Source: Azospirillum doebereinerae
Lineage (GTDB): Bacteria; Pseudomonadota; Alphaproteobacteria; Azospirillales; Azospirillaceae
NCBI RefSeq assembly: GCF_003989665.1
Contig: NZ_RZIJ01000001.1
Span: 372,001 to 436,000, forward strand
Direction: 5' to 3'
DNA length: 64,000 nt
In this document: positions 26,292-36,660 of the stretch, piece by piece
How positions within the stretch are numbered: the stretch's first letter is position 1
Layout: the number at the start of each line of letters is the position of its first letter
Position numbers and translations under genes: made by a program
Notes under the pieces: model-generated
What the model saw: the letters and a program-made list of their open reading frames with translations, nothing else
What the model was told of the DNA's origin: nothing
Database searches by the model: none

Positions 26292-28997
26292 TCAGGCGAT
26301 GTCGTAGACGAAACGGTCTCCGGCATCGACCGAAACATGGATGCGGGCGATCGGCTCGCCCTCGCCCATGCGGGCGAGGATGCGGGACGAGATCTCCGGC
26401 AGAAGGGTGCGGTTCAGGATGGTCTCGATGTTGCGGGCGCCGCTCTCGACCTCCTGGCAGCGGCCGACGATGCTCTGGATCAGTTCGTCGGAATAGGTGA
26501 ACTCCGCCTTGTAGTTCTGCACCACGCGCTTGCGGATGCGGTTGAGTTGGAGGCCGACGATCTTCGACAGGTTCTCGTCGGAGAGCTGGAAATACGGCAC
26601 CACCGTGCAGCGTCCGAGGAAGGCCGGCTTGAAGCTCTTCTGCAGCTCGGGCCGCAGCGCCTCCAGCAGCCCTTCCGCGTCCGGCGCGGTCTCCGGATCG
26701 GCGCAGAGCTTGTGGATCAGGTCGGTGCCGGCGTTCGACGTCATGATGATGACGGTGTTCTTGAAGTCGATGTCGCGGCCCTCGCCGTCCTTGATCGTCC
26801 CCTTGTCGAACACCTGGAAGAAGATGTCCTGCACGCCGGGATGGGCCTTCTCCAGCTCGTCGAGCAGGACGACGCTGTAGGGCCGGCGGCGCACCGCCTC
26901 GGTCAGCACGCCGCCCTCGCCGAAGCCGACATAGCCCGGAGGCGAGCCCAGCAGGAGCGAGACCTTATGCTCCTCCTTGTACTCGGTCATGTTGATGGTG
27001 GTGACGTTCTGCTCGCCGCCGTAGATCAGGTCGGCCAGCGTCAGCGCCGTCTCGGTCTTGCCGACACCCGACGTGCCGACCATCAGGAAGACGCCGATCG
27101 GCTTGCGCGGGTCGGTCAGCTTGGCCCGGCTGGTCCACATCGCCTGGGCGATGGCGTCCAGCGCGTGGTCCTGGCCGATGATGCGCTCCTTCATGCGGTC
27201 GGCCAGCGACAGCACCGTCTTGATCTCGTTGGAGACCATGCGGCCGACCGGCACGCCGGTCCAGTTGGCGACCACCTCGGCCACCGCCTGCCCGTCGACC
27301 GCGACCTTGACCAGCGGGTCCTCGCCCTGGAGCGTGGTCAGCTCCTCCTGCAACGCCGCCAGACGGGCGTTGAGGCTCTGCTCTTCCGCCTCGGCGGCGG
27401 CCGGCGAGATCTCCGGCGCGGCGCCGGCCTCGGGAGCGGCGGCGGCCTTGGCCTGCTCATGCGCCTCGAACAACTGGTCGCGGGCCTCGTTGATGGCGCG
27501 GACCAGTTGCAGCTCTTTGGCCCAGCGTTCCTCCAGCACCGCCAGATCGGCGGTGACGGTGGCGACGCGGGCCTTCAGCTCGCCCACCTGCTCGGCGTGC
27601 TCGATGCCGATGGCCTGCTCGCGCTCCAGGATCGCCAGCTCCGTCTCGGTGAGCTGGATGGTGCGGCGGCGGTCCTCGATGGCCGGCGGGGTCGCCGTCT
27701 GGCTCATCGCCACGCGGGCGCAGGCGGTATCGAGCAGGCTGACCGCCTTGTCGGGAAGCTGGCGGGCCGGGATGTAGCGGCTAGACAGGCGGACCGATTC
27801 GATCAGCCCCTCGGTGACGATGCGGACCTTGTGGTGCCTTTCCAGCGTCGCGGTCAGGCCGCGCATCATGTCGATGGCGACCGGCTCGGTCGGCTCCTCC
27901 ACCTTCACCACCTGGAAGCGGCGGGTCAGCGCCGGGTCCTTCTCGAAGTACTTCTTGTACTCGGCCCAGGTGGTGGCGGCGATGGTGCGCATCTCGCCGC
28001 GCGCCAGCGCCGGCTTCAACAGGTTGGCGGCGTCGTTCTGCCCGGCCTGCCCGCCGGCGCCGATCAGGGTGTGCGCCTCGTCGATGAACATGATGATGGG
28101 CTGGGTCGAGCCCTTCACCTCGTCGATCACGCCCTTCAGGCGGTTCTCGAACTCGCCCTTCATGCCGGCGCCGGCCTGGAGCAGGCCGAGGTCGAGCGAC
28201 ATCAGGCGGACGTTGCGCAGGTCGGGCGGCACGTCGCCGGCCGCGATGCGCAGCGCGAAGCCCTCCACCACCGCCGTCTTGCCGACGCCGGCCTCGCCGG
28301 TGAGGATCGGGTTGTTCTGGCGGCGGCGGGTCAGCACGTCGATGATCTGGCGGATCTCGGCGTCGCGGCCGAGCACCGGGTCGATCTTGCCCTCCTTGGC
28401 GCGGGCGGTCAGGTCGATGGTGTACTGGTCGAGGTTGGGCGTCGCCCCGCCCACCTTCGGTCCGCCGGCCGCGGGGGCGCCGCCACCGCCGGCCGCCGCC
28501 ACCGGGGCGGAGGTCCGCGCCTCGGCCGTTTCGGCGGCGATCTTGGGCAGGTCGCGGCGCAGCACGTCGGCGGTGATGCGGGCGAACTGGCCCGACATGT
28601 CGCGCGCCTGGGCCGCCAGCGATTCATCGGACAGCAGCGCCGCCAGCAGATGGCCCGAGCGCACCGCCCCCTCGCCGTATTGCAGCGAGGCCAGCACCCA
28701 CGCCTCGCGCATCAGCTGCACGAGGTTGGGCGACAGGGCCGGCGCCCGGCTGTTGCCGGTCTTCAGCTTGTCGAGCACGCGGGTCAGGTCGGCCGACAGG
28801 CGCCCGGCGTCGATCTCGTAGTTGCGCAGCACGGCGGAAACGTCGCCGTCGGTGGCGCCGACCAACTGAAGGAGCCAATGCTCGATCTCGCAGTTGTAAT
28901 GCGTGCGCGACAGAGTCTGCCCGACCGCCGCCTCCAGCGTGCGCCGGCACAGCGGATTCAGCCGCGAAATCATGCTTTGGAGATCGACCGCCACCAT
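26292..28997 (-). CDS. tssH: T6SS sheath-recycling AAA+ ATPase ClpV
   Basis: This 901-residue ATPase has an N-terminal Clp-N domain (about 5-150) and two AAA+ modules with Walker A motifs GEAGVGKT and GTSGVGKT. A ClpB-type middle coiled coil lies between them, and the second module has PPGYVGFGEGG and LLDELEKAH. It disassembles contracted TssBC sheaths. The ATG at 28997 follows GGAG and is preferred over the adjoining GTG at 29000. It sits between the methyltransferase and hcp on the left arm. Confidence 0.97.
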   Translation of the reverse strand: MVAVDLQSMISRLNPLCRRTLEAAVGQTLSRTHYNCEIEHWLLQLVGATDGDVSAVLRNYEIDAGRLSADLTRVLDKLKTGNSRAPALSPNLVQLMREAWVLASLQYGEGAVRSGHLLAALLSDESLAAQARDMSGQFARITADVLRRDLPKIAAETAEARTSAPVAAAGGGGAPAAGGPKVGGATPNLDQYTIDLTARAKEGKIDPVLGRDAEIRQIIDVLTRRRQNNPILTGEAGVGKTAVVEGFALRIAAGDVPPDLRNVRLMSLDLGLLQAGAGMKGEFENRLKGVIDEVKGSTQPIIMFIDEAHTLIGAGGQAGQNDAANLLKPALARGEMRTIAATTWAEYKKYFEKDPALTRRFQVVKVEEPTEPVAIDMMRGLTATLERHHKVRIVTEGLIESVRLSSRYIPARQLPDKAVSLLDTACARVAMSQTATPPAIEDRRRTIQLTETELAILEREQAIGIEHAEQVGELKARVATVTADLAVLEERWAKELQLVRAINEARDQLFEAHEQAKAAAAPEAGAAPEISPAAAEAEEQSLNARLAALQEELTTLQGEDPLVKVAVDGQAVAEVVANWTGVPVGRMVSNEIKTVLSLADRMKERIIGQDHALDAIAQAMWTSRAKLTDPRKPIGVFLMVGTSGVGKTETALTLADLIYGGEQNVTTINMTEYKEEHKVSLLLGSPPGYVGFGEGGVLTEAVRRRPYSVVLLDELEKAHPGVQDIFFQVFDKGTIKDGEGRDIDFKNTVIIMTSNAGTDLIHKLCADPETAPDAEGLLEALRPELQKSFKPAFLGRCTVVPYFQLSDENLSKIVGLQLNRIRKRVVQNYKAEFTYSDELIQSIVGRCQEVESGARNIETILNRTLLPEISSRILARMGEGEPIARIHVSVDAGDRFVYDIA

Positions 28998-29088
28998 CAC
29001 TCCACCCCCTCGTTCACGCGTGTGCGTGTGTGTGTCCGATCCGTCCGGCCGATGGGCCGGCGGGACTTGCGTTCAAATTCCGTCATGC

Positions 29089-30174
29089 TCATGCCCGCAG
29101 CGCCACGAGATGCGCCGCGTACTGCATCCGGGCGCGGTCGTGCATGCGGACCGTCCAGGGAACCTCCAGCGGCTCGCCGTCCAGCCGCAGCCGCGTCACC
29201 GACTGCGCGTGGGCGCCCGGCGTCAGCAGCCGGGCCAGCACCGCCTCGCAGCGGCCGGCGTCGTCGCCGCGCTGGGAATGGCCGCCCAGCCACGCCTCCA
29301 CCGGCGTCGCCTGGGTCGCCCAGTCGAAGGGTGTCGCCAGCAGGGCGCCGCCGCCCTCGGCCACGGCGCGGTCGATGGCGTGCAACAGGGCCGGCGGCGA
29401 GGCGACGCAGTCGAGCAGGTTCATCGCCGTGACCAGCGCGAAGCTCCCCGGCGCGAAGGGCGGCGCCAGGGCGTCGCCGATCCAGAAATCCACCCGCTCG
29501 GCGCCCGGAAAGCGCGCCTCGGCGCGGCGGCGCTCGTAGACGATGCCCGAGCGGCGCAACGGATAGACCGCCTCGCCGGTGTCGAGCACGTGGCGCGCCA
29601 GCGCCAGCAGCGGCCAGTGCAGGTCCAGCCCCAACACGAGATCGTCGGTCCGCCCGGCCAGCTCGAAGCTGGTGCGCCCGGCGGCGCAGCCCAGATCGAG
29701 GATCGGACCGGCGGGCAGCGGCCCCAGCCGCCCCAGCCCCGCCGACAGGCAGCGCACCACCGACCCGGCGGCCTCCGCCTCGCCGCCCGGCTGGCGGTCG
29801 CGGTCGCCGTAATGGTCCCAGCCGTAGCTCGACAGATGCTGGCGCGTGGCGTTGAAGGCGCTGTCGGGGCCGAAGGCGTCGCCCAGCACCCCTTCCATCA
29901 CCGGCGGGATGTCGGCGCGGGTGGTCAGCAGATGGCCGTTCGCCGCCATCCAGCCGCGCGGGTCGGGCACCAGGACCGGGGCGCCGTCGACGATGGGATA
30001 CTCCATCGCGCAGCCCGGATCGGTGCAGAGCAGCGTGCCCCAGCGCACGTCGCCACCCTCGGGGCCGGCCACTTCCGCCTCCACCACGCCCAGCGCCAGC
30101 GGCACGGCGGTGCCGCGCGTCCACAGGCAGTGCGGGCAGACGGGGTTGAGGCGTTCGAAATGGCCAAGCCGCAT
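29089..30174 (-). CDS. SAM-dependent methyltransferase with Trm112-like zinc ribbon
   Basis: The 361-residue protein starts with a Cys-rich Trm112-like segment (VCPHC at about 12-16, CTDPGC, then EYPIVDGAPVL). A class I methyltransferase follows with motif I ILDLGCAAGRTSFEL and a later WIGDALAPPF. Trm112-like ribbons occur on several methyltransferase families. It lies between the PAAR gene (5-base gap) and clpV. The substrate is unknown; modification of a T6SS component or cargo is a positional guess. A second, unrelated methyltransferase is in the right arm at 40209. Confidence 0.85.
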   Translation of the reverse strand: MRLGHFERLNPVCPHCLWTRGTAVPLALGVVEAEVAGPEGGDVRWGTLLCTDPGCAMEYPIVDGAPVLVPDPRGWMAANGHLLTTRADIPPVMEGVLGDAFGPDSAFNATRQHLSSYGWDHYGDRDRQPGGEAEAAGSVVRCLSAGLGRLGPLPAGPILDLGCAAGRTSFELAGRTDDLVLGLDLHWPLLALARHVLDTGEAVYPLRRSGIVYERRRAEARFPGAERVDFWIGDALAPPFAPGSFALVTAMNLLDCVASPPALLHAIDRAVAEGGGALLATPFDWATQATPVEAWLGGHSQRGDDAGRCEAVLARLLTPGAHAQSVTRLRLDGEPLEVPWTVRMHDRARMQYAAHLVALRA

Positions 30175-30178
30175 GCCG

Positions 30179-30562
<384 letters not shown>

Positions 30563-30581
30563 CGTCGGGTCTCCGGTCGGG

Positions 30582-30821
30582 TCAGAACAGGAGATCGCCC
30601 GCCGCCACCGGCGGCCGGGGCGGCAGCGCGGAGGGCGTCGGACCGGGCAACGGGTCGGGAAGGACCGGCCGCCCGTCGCGGAAGACCGCCGTGGACAGCA
30701 CCGTCTCCCCATCCTCGGCGAAGAAGACGCAAGGCCCGTTCAGCGTGCCGCCAGCCATGGCCAAACGGGCGATCAGACGCCCGGAGGCATCCCGCTTTTC
30801 GATCGTCACGGCGTGAGTCAT
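30582..30821 (-). CDS. Small MORN/YwqK-like protein at head of the T6SS left arm
   Basis: This 79-residue protein contains a MORN-like hairpin pair (RDASGRLIARLAMAGGTLNG, FFAEDGETVLSTAVFRDGRP) followed by a Pro-rich tail. Such YwqK-like repeats are common in small proteins near secreted toxins, but a function cannot be assigned. The ATG at 30821 lacks a clear ribosome-binding site; the frame is open to an ATG at 30914, so the start is uncertain. It is the first gene of the left arm, facing tssA across the divergent promoter region. Confidence 0.6.
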   Translation of the reverse strand: MTHAVTIEKRDASGRLIARLAMAGGTLNGPCVFFAEDGETVLSTAVFRDGRPVLPDPLPGPTPSALPPRPPVAAGDLLF

Positions 30822-31096
30822 GGAATGGGGCGTCCCGAACGGGTTTTGGCCGGAGGCGTTGAGGGTTAGCATCCCTGCGCAATATCGATTCGTCAAGCCC
30901 GTCGAGGTACCCAAACCGCTGGCTTGTTACGCAAATGCAATATTTCTTACGGATGCCCTTGTCCGAACGATTCACCTTGTGTATCCGAGAATAGTAACGC
31001 TATCAATTTTGCGGAAGCGGCTGCTCCGTCTCTTCGGAGCCCTGCTGCCAAAGCCCTTACTTTCTTCATACGAATGCGGAAAGGGTGCCTTCCTTC
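30822..31096. promoter_or_regulatory. Divergent control region of the T6SS locus
   Basis: This gap separates the two divergent T6SS arms and is clearly less GC-rich than its surroundings. It contains two copies of GCAATAT (30879 and 30937) and, close to tssA, a perfect hairpin (GCTCCG/CGGAGC, 31023-31040) that would lie in the tssA leader. I could not place a convincing sigma-54 or housekeeping promoter. Regulators of both arms most likely act here. Confidence 0.6.
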
Positions 31097-32233
31097 ATGC
31101 CGACACCGCAGCTTTTCGACATCGAGGAACTGCTCGCAGCCATTGAGGGAGATCCCGACACGGGGATCGACCTCCGCGAGAACGCATCCACCGATTATTA
31201 CGCCGTCAAGGACGCCCGCAGCGCCGCCCGCGCCGCCGAGCGCTCGATGGACGTGGAGGACGACACCGGCGCCCTGCTGCCGGAATGGCGCACGATCCTC
31301 GACGTCTCGCCCCTCATCCTGCGCACCCAGGCCAAGGACCTCGAAGTCACCGCCTGGTTCATCGAGGCGCTGCTGCGCGCCCAGGGTTTCGCGGGCCTGC
31401 GCGACGGCTTCGCCCTGGCGCGCGGTCTGGTCGAGAAGTTCTGGGACAACCTCTACCCCGCGCCGGACGAGGACGGGATCGAGACCCGCGTCGGCCCGCT
31501 GACCGGCCTGAACGGTGAATCCGCCGACGGCACGCTGATCCAGCCGATCCGCAAGGTGCCGCTGACGCTGGGCGACACGCCCTACGCGCTGTGGCACTAC
31601 GAACAAGCCATCGAGCTGTCCAAGATCACCGACGAGAACCGCCGCCAGGCGCGGATCGACAACGGCGCGGTGACCTGGGAGCAGTTCGAGCAGAGCGTGC
31701 GCGAGACCCCGGCCTCGGAGTTCCGCACGCTGGTCGAGGACATCCAGGGCGCCATCGACGAGTTCGAGGCGCTGGGCAAGGCGCTCTACGACAAGGCCGG
31801 CTACGACGCGCCGCCCGCCGGCAACATCCGCAACGTGCTGAGCGCGGCGCTGGACGCGGTGAACTACGCCGCCCGCGACCGTCTGGCGACGCTGACCGAC
31901 GACGCGCCCCTGGCCGAGGCCGCCGCCGGTCCGTCCGGCGGGGACGGCGGCGCGGCGGGCGGTGCGGTGGCCGCCACGGCCAAGGCCGCGATCGGCGGCG
32001 TTGTCACAACACGCGACGACGCCTTCCGCGCCCTCTTGCAGATCGCCGATTTCTTCCGCAAGACGGAGCCCCACTCCCCGATGTCCTACACATTGGAGGA
32101 GGTGGTGCGGCGCGGCCGCATGACGCTGCCGGAACTCTTGCAGGAACTCATCACCGACGAGGAGACGCGGCGGCTGTTCTTCGTCGCCTCCGGCGCCAAG
32201 GCGCCGCCGCCGGCCGAGCAATCCGGGTATTGA
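31097..32233 (+). CDS. tssA: T6SS TssA (ImpA-type) protein
   Basis: The 378-residue protein has the ImpA N-terminal domain (LLPEWRTILDVSPLILRTQAK shortened: LPEWRTILD and LEVTAWFIEALLRAQGF, then LVEKFWDNLYPAPDEDG). The C-terminal part has the short family tail FRKTEPHSPMSYTLEEVVRRG. TssA primes sheath assembly at the baseplate. The ATG at 31097 is used; a GTG at 31085 is an alternative. It is the first gene of the right arm and lies 42 bases before tssB. Confidence 0.93.
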   Translation: MPTPQLFDIEELLAAIEGDPDTGIDLRENASTDYYAVKDARSAARAAERSMDVEDDTGALLPEWRTILDVSPLILRTQAKDLEVTAWFIEALLRAQGFAGLRDGFALARGLVEKFWDNLYPAPDEDGIETRVGPLTGLNGESADGTLIQPIRKVPLTLGDTPYALWHYEQAIELSKITDENRRQARIDNGAVTWEQFEQSVRETPASEFRTLVEDIQGAIDEFEALGKALYDKAGYDAPPAGNIRNVLSAALDAVNYAARDRLATLTDDAPLAEAAAGPSGGDGGAAGGAVAATAKAAIGGVVTTRDDAFRALLQIADFFRKTEPHSPMSYTLEEVVRRGRMTLPELLQELITDEETRRLFFVASGAKAPPPAEQSGY

Positions 32234-32275
32234 CGATCATCGCCTAACACGGCGTGAGCAGGGAGATTGGATCAG

Positions 32276-32785
32276 ATGGCGAGTATCCACCAGAAGCTGG
32301 ATCGCGTGCGCAAGCCCCGCGTCCACATCACCTACGATGTCGAGACCGAAGGCGCGGCGATCGTCAAGGAACTGCCCTTCGTCGTCGGCGTGCTCGGCGA
32401 CTTCTCGGGCGACCCGACCGAGCCGCTGAAGCCGCTCAAGGACCGCAAGTTCATCCAGATCGACCGCGACAACTTCAACGACGTCATGGCCCGCATGACG
32501 CCCGGCCTGAAGCTGAAGGTGGACAACACCCTGGCCGAGGACGGCAGCCAGCTCGGCGTCGACCTGACCTTCAAGTCGATGGAGGATTTCGAGCCGGCCC
32601 GCGTCGTCCAGCAGGTCGAGCCGCTGCGCAAGCTGCTCGACACCCGCAACCAGCTCCGCGACCTGCTGAGCAAGGCCGACCGCTCGGAAGAGCTGGAAGG
32701 GCTGCTGGAGCGCGTGTTGCAGAACACCGAGGAGTTGAGCGCGCTCAGCGGCCAGCTCGGCACCGACGAGAAGAAGGAGGGTTGA
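32276..32785 (+). CDS. tssB: T6SS sheath small subunit TssB
   Basis: This 169-residue protein carries the VipA/ImpB signature: [26 protein letters not shown] and [13 protein letters not shown]. It pairs with TssC to form the contractile sheath. The ATG at 32276 has AGGGAGA upstream and is preferred over a TTG three codons earlier. The gap to tssC is 4 bases. Confidence 0.97.
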   Translation: MASIHQKLDRVRKPRVHITYDVETEGAAIVKELPFVVGVLGDFSGDPTEPLKPLKDRKFIQIDRDNFNDVMARMTPGLKLKVDNTLAEDGSQLGVDLTFKSMEDFEPARVVQQVEPLRKLLDTRNQLRDLLSKADRSEELEGLLERVLQNTEELSALSGQLGTDEKKEG

Positions 32786-32789
32786 TCCC

Positions 32790-34283
32790 ATGAGCGACGC
32801 TCACGCCCAGGGAGCCGGCGCGACCGGTTCCGTCGCCGAAGGTTCGGCCCTGTCGATCCTCGACCAGGCCATCGCCGCGACCAAGCAGACCGAGCCCGAC
32901 CGCGCGCAGGAGCTGCTGCGCACGCTGACCCAGGAAGCGCTGGCCGGAACGGTCACCTTCAACAAGAATCTGGGCCTGACGATCAACCGCGCGATCGACG
33001 CGATCGACGCCAAGATCTCCAAGCAGCTCAACGCCATCATGCACCACGAGAAGTTCCAGAAGCTGGAAGGCTCGTGGCGCGGCCTGAACTATCTGGTGAT
33101 GAACTCGGAGACCAGCTCGAATCTCAAGATTCGGGTGATGAACGCCTCCAAGAAGGACCTGTACAAGGACATCTCCAAGGCGGCCGAGTTCGACCAGAGC
33201 AGCCTGTTCAAGAAGATCTACGAGAACGAGTTCGGCATGGCCGGCGGCGAGCCCTACGGCGCGCTGGTCGGCGATTACGAGTTCACCAACCACCCCGACG
33301 ACATCGAGCTGCTGAGCGGCGTCTCGAACGTCGCCGCCGCCGCCTTCGCGCCCTTCATCTCGGCCGCCAGCCCGAAGCTGTTCGGCTTCGAGAGCATGAC
33401 CGACCTGTCCAAGCCGCGCGACCTGGAGAAGATCTTCGACAGCGTCGAGTACACCAAGTGGCGCAGCTTCCGCGAGAGCGAGGACAGCCGCTTCGTGACG
33501 CTGACCATGCCGCGCGTGCTCGCCCGCCTGCCCTACGGCGCCAACACCAAGCCGATCGAGGAGTTCTCGTACGAGGAGGCTCCGTATGAGGGCGGCGTCG
33601 CCCGGTCGATGGGCCACGACGACTATTGCTGGATGAACTCGTCCTACGCGGCGGCCCAGCGCCTGACCAACGCCTTCTCGCAATACGGCTGGTGCACCGC
33701 CATCCGCGGCGCCGAGGGCGGCGGCAAGGTCGAGAACCTGCCCTTCCACACCTTCACCTCGGACGACGGCGACAGCGACGCCAAGTGCCCGACCGAGATC
33801 GGCATCACCGACCGCCGCGAGGCGGAGCTGTCGAAGCTCGGCTTCCTGCCGCTCTGCCACTACAAGAACCAGGACTACGCCGTCTTCTTCGGCGCGCAGA
33901 CCACGCAGAAGGCCAAGAAGTACGACCGGCCGGAGGCGACCGCGAACGCCGCGATCTCCGCCCGCCTGCCCTACATCATGGCGACCTCGCGCTTCGCGCA
34001 TTACCTGAAGATCATGGCGCGCGACAAGATCGGCTCCTTCATGGAGGCGAGCGACTGCGAGGCCTGGCTGAACCGCTGGATCCTGAACTACGTCAACGGC
34101 AACGAGGCCGCCGGTCAGGAGATGAAGGCGAAGTACCCGCTGGCCGAAGCCAAGGTGCAGGTGAAGGAGATCCCAGGCAAGCCGGGGTCGTACAACGCCG
34201 TCGCCTGGATGCGCCCGTGGCTGCAGATGGAGGAACTGACCACCTCCATGCGCATGGTCGCCCGCATCCCGCAGGCCGGCTGA
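32790..34283 (+). CDS. tssC: T6SS sheath large subunit TssC
   Basis: This 497-residue protein has the VipB/ImpC motifs [48 protein letters not shown] and [15 protein letters not shown]. Length is standard. It is the main sheath component recycled by ClpV. A paralog (impD) follows after 10 bases. Confidence 0.97.
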   Translation: MSDAHAQGAGATGSVAEGSALSILDQAIAATKQTEPDRAQELLRTLTQEALAGTVTFNKNLGLTINRAIDAIDAKISKQLNAIMHHEKFQKLEGSWRGLNYLVMNSETSSNLKIRVMNASKKDLYKDISKAAEFDQSSLFKKIYENEFGMAGGEPYGALVGDYEFTNHPDDIELLSGVSNVAAAAFAPFISAASPKLFGFESMTDLSKPRDLEKIFDSVEYTKWRSFRESEDSRFVTLTMPRVLARLPYGANTKPIEEFSYEEAPYEGGVARSMGHDDYCWMNSSYAAAQRLTNAFSQYGWCTAIRGAEGGGKVENLPFHTFTSDDGDSDAKCPTEIGITDRREAELSKLGFLPLCHYKNQDYAVFFGAQTTQKAKKYDRPEATANAAISARLPYIMATSRFAHYLKIMARDKIGSFMEASDCEAWLNRWILNYVNGNEAAGQEMKAKYPLAEAKVQVKEIPGKPGSYNAVAWMRPWLQMEELTTSMRMVARIPQAG

Positions 34284-34293
34284 CGGCGGCGAC

Positions 34294-35832
34294 GTGACGC
34301 CGGACGCCGGAATGGACGACGCGGACGCCACGGTCATCGAACGGCCGTTGCGCCTGCGCGTCGTCGACATGGCGCTCCAGCGCGACGATCCAGGCCCGCT
34401 CGACGCCTTCCTGGCGGCGGGCGGGTCCGGCGACGCGCTGTGGCTGTGGTTCGGCCCCACGCTCGCGGTCATGGATTCGCTCGACCGGCTGCGCGCCGCC
34501 CTGGACCGCGACATCGCGGCCATCGACGCGCTGCTGAGCGAGCAGGTCAACGCGATCCTCCACCACAAGCGCTTCCAGGCCCTGGAATCGTCGTGGCGCG
34601 GGGCGCAGGCGCTGGTCCGCCAGTCGGAATCGGTCGAATCGGTCGTGCTCCGCCTGCTGAACGTCACCTGGCCGGAGGTCTGCCGCGACCAGGAACGGGC
34701 CATCGAGTTCGACCAGAGCCACCTGTTCAACAAGATCTACAGCGACGAGTTCGGCATGCCGGGCGGGCGTCCCTTCGGCGTGCTGCTCTGCGACTACGCG
34801 GTGCAGCACCGGCCGACCAAGGACCACCCGACCGACGACGTCTCGGGCCTCAAGGGGCTGGCGCAGGTCGCCGCCGCCGCCTTCGCGCCGGCCATCCTGG
34901 GCGCCGCGCCCGAGTTGTTCGGGCTGGAGACCTTCCACGAGCTGGGCCTGCCGCTCGACCTGAAATCGGTGCTGCGGCAGGCCGAGTACCAGCGCTGGCA
35001 ACGGTTCCAGGAGACGGAGGATTCGCGCTTCCTCGGCGTCGCGCTGCCGCGCGTGCTGATGCGCGAGCCCTACGGCGACGACCCGCGCGCCCGCCACGGC
35101 TTCCGCTTCCGCGAGGAATCGGTCGGCGGCGAGGGCGGCATGCGGCTGGAGGACCATTGCTGGGGCAACGCGGTCTACGCCTTCGGCACCGTGCTGATCC
35201 GCTCCTTCCTCCAGCACGGCTGGTTCGCCGACATCCGGGGCGCCCAGCGCGACGTGGTCGGCGGCGGGCTGGCGACCGAGCTGGTGGTCCCCGATTTCGG
35301 CACCGACGCCGCCGGGGTGGCGCAGAAATTCGCGGTGGAGGTGGCGATCTCCGACCATCTGGAGCGCGATCTCGACGATCTCGGCTTCATCCCGGTCAGC
35401 CGCTGCAAGGACACGCCCTATCTGGTCTTCTACGGCAACCAGTCGGTCCAGCGGGTCGGGCAGTACACCAGCGGCGCCGCCACCGCCAACGCCCGGCTGT
35501 CGGCCATGCTGCGCTACATGTTCTGCATCGCGCGCTTCGCCCATTTCCTGAAGGTGATGGTGCGCGACCGCGTCGGCTCCTTCGGCTCGCCCGAGGAGTG
35601 CGAGCGCGACCTGCAACGCTGGCTGCACGGCTATTGCCTGGGCAACGACGACGCCAGCATGGACCAGAAGGCCCGTTACCCGCTGCGCGAGGGCAGCATC
35701 CTGGTTCGCCCCATGCCGGGCAAGCCCGGCAATTACCAATGCGTCATTCATCTTCGGCCGCATTTTCAGCTCGATCAGGTCTTCTCGACCTTCAAGCTGG
35801 TGACCGAGCTGGCTCAAAACGGACCCGCCTGA
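34294..35832 (+). CDS. impD: Second TssC-like protein (ImpD)
   Basis: The 512-residue product is clearly homologous to TssC over its length: ALESSWRGAQALVRQSES, EFDQSHLFNKIYSDEFGM, LFGLETFHELGLPLDLKS and FCIARFAHFLKVM mirror the sheath protein next door. It differs at the N-terminus (about 70 extra residues with VRVVDMALQRDDPG-like sequence) and in surface loops. Imp-type loci commonly have a paired impC-impD arrangement. Whether ImpD enters the sheath or has an accessory role is not settled by sequence. The start codon GTG at 34294 has a weak ribosome site; ATG at 34312 is possible. Confidence 0.9.
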   Translation: MTPDAGMDDADATVIERPLRLRVVDMALQRDDPGPLDAFLAAGGSGDALWLWFGPTLAVMDSLDRLRAALDRDIAAIDALLSEQVNAILHHKRFQALESSWRGAQALVRQSESVESVVLRLLNVTWPEVCRDQERAIEFDQSHLFNKIYSDEFGMPGGRPFGVLLCDYAVQHRPTKDHPTDDVSGLKGLAQVAAAAFAPAILGAAPELFGLETFHELGLPLDLKSVLRQAEYQRWQRFQETEDSRFLGVALPRVLMREPYGDDPRARHGFRFREESVGGEGGMRLEDHCWGNAVYAFGTVLIRSFLQHGWFADIRGAQRDVVGGGLATELVVPDFGTDAAGVAQKFAVEVAISDHLERDLDDLGFIPVSRCKDTPYLVFYGNQSVQRVGQYTSGAATANARLSAMLRYMFCIARFAHFLKVMVRDRVGSFGSPEECERDLQRWLHGYCLGNDDASMDQKARYPLREGSILVRPMPGKPGNYQCVIHLRPHFQLDQVFSTFKLVTELAQNGPA

Positions 35833-35851
35833 TCGGGGGAGAGAGACAACG

Positions 35852-36658
35852 ATGAGCGAAACCGCAGCCCAACTCTTCCAGTCCGGCCGTCTCGACGAGG
35901 CGATCACCGCCCTGAACGGCGAACTCAAGAAGAAGCCGAAAGACATCGACAACCGCGTCTTCCTGGCCGAACTGCTGAGCTTCGCCGGGAACCTCGACCG
36001 CGCCGACCTGCAGCTCGACACCATCGGCACGCAGGAGCCGCAGATCGCCGTGACGATGGCGCTGTTCCGCCAGTTGGTGCGCGCCGACCAGGCCCGCCGC
36101 CAGCTCTTCGCCGACGGCCGCCTGCCCGAGTTCATCGACGCGCCGCCGCCCGACCATCTCCGCCTGCATCTGGAAGCCCTGGTCGCGTTGCGCGCCGGCG
36201 ATTCCGCCGAGGCGCTGGCCAAGCTGTCCCAGGCCGAGGAACTGCGCCCGCCCGCCGCCGGCAGCCACGACGGCGCGGCCTTCGACGACTTCCGCGATCT
36301 CGACGACGTGACCGGCGGCTTCTTCGAGGTCTACACCAGCACCGGAAAGTATTTCTGGATCCCCACCGAGAGCGTCGAGCTGGTCGAGTTCCGCGCCCCG
36401 GAACGCGCCCGCGATCTGCTGTGGCGACCGGCCCACATGGTGGTGCGCGGCGGTCCGGACGGCGAGGTCTACCTGCCGGCGGTCTATGGCGGCGCGCCCG
36501 CGGACGCCGAGACCGCGCTGAAGCTGGGCCGCGCCACCGACTGGCTGGAGGCGGACGGCGCGCCGATCCGTGGCGTCGGCCAGCGCTGCTTCCTGGTCGG
36601 CGAGGAGAGCGTTCCCATCATGCAGCTCGGCACGCTGGAGTTCACGGGGGCGTCGTAA
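35852..36658 (+). CDS. tagJ: T6SS accessory protein TagJ (ImpE)
   Basis: This 268-residue protein has an N-terminal helical-repeat part (LFQSGRLDEAITALNGELKK, shortened to its start) and a C-terminal ImpE domain with FFEVYTSTGKYFWIPTESV and RDLLWRPAHMVVRGGPDG. TagJ binds the TssB N-terminus and modulates sheath handling by ClpV in some systems. AGAGAGA precedes its ATG. It follows impD by 19 bases and is separated from tssE by a palindromic element. Confidence 0.93.
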   Translation: MSETAAQLFQSGRLDEAITALNGELKKKPKDIDNRVFLAELLSFAGNLDRADLQLDTIGTQEPQIAVTMALFRQLVRADQARRQLFADGRLPEFIDAPPPDHLRLHLEALVALRAGDSAEALAKLSQAEELRPPAAGSHDGAAFDDFRDLDDVTGGFFEVYTSTGKYFWIPTESVELVEFRAPERARDLLWRPAHMVVRGGPDGEVYLPAVYGGAPADAETALKLGRATDWLEADGAPIRGVGQRCFLVGEESVPIMQLGTLEFTGAS

Positions 36659-36660
36659 AG

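Noticed and set aside
26244..29432. A 1062-codon open frame antisense to clpV
   Set aside because: It mirrors clpV codons, has no family motifs and is rich in Arg/Gly/His as expected from an antisense frame in GC-rich DNA.
30922..30935. Possible sigma-54 promoter (TGGC...GC) before tssA
   Set aside because: The GG-to-GC spacing is 10 bases, not the required 12.
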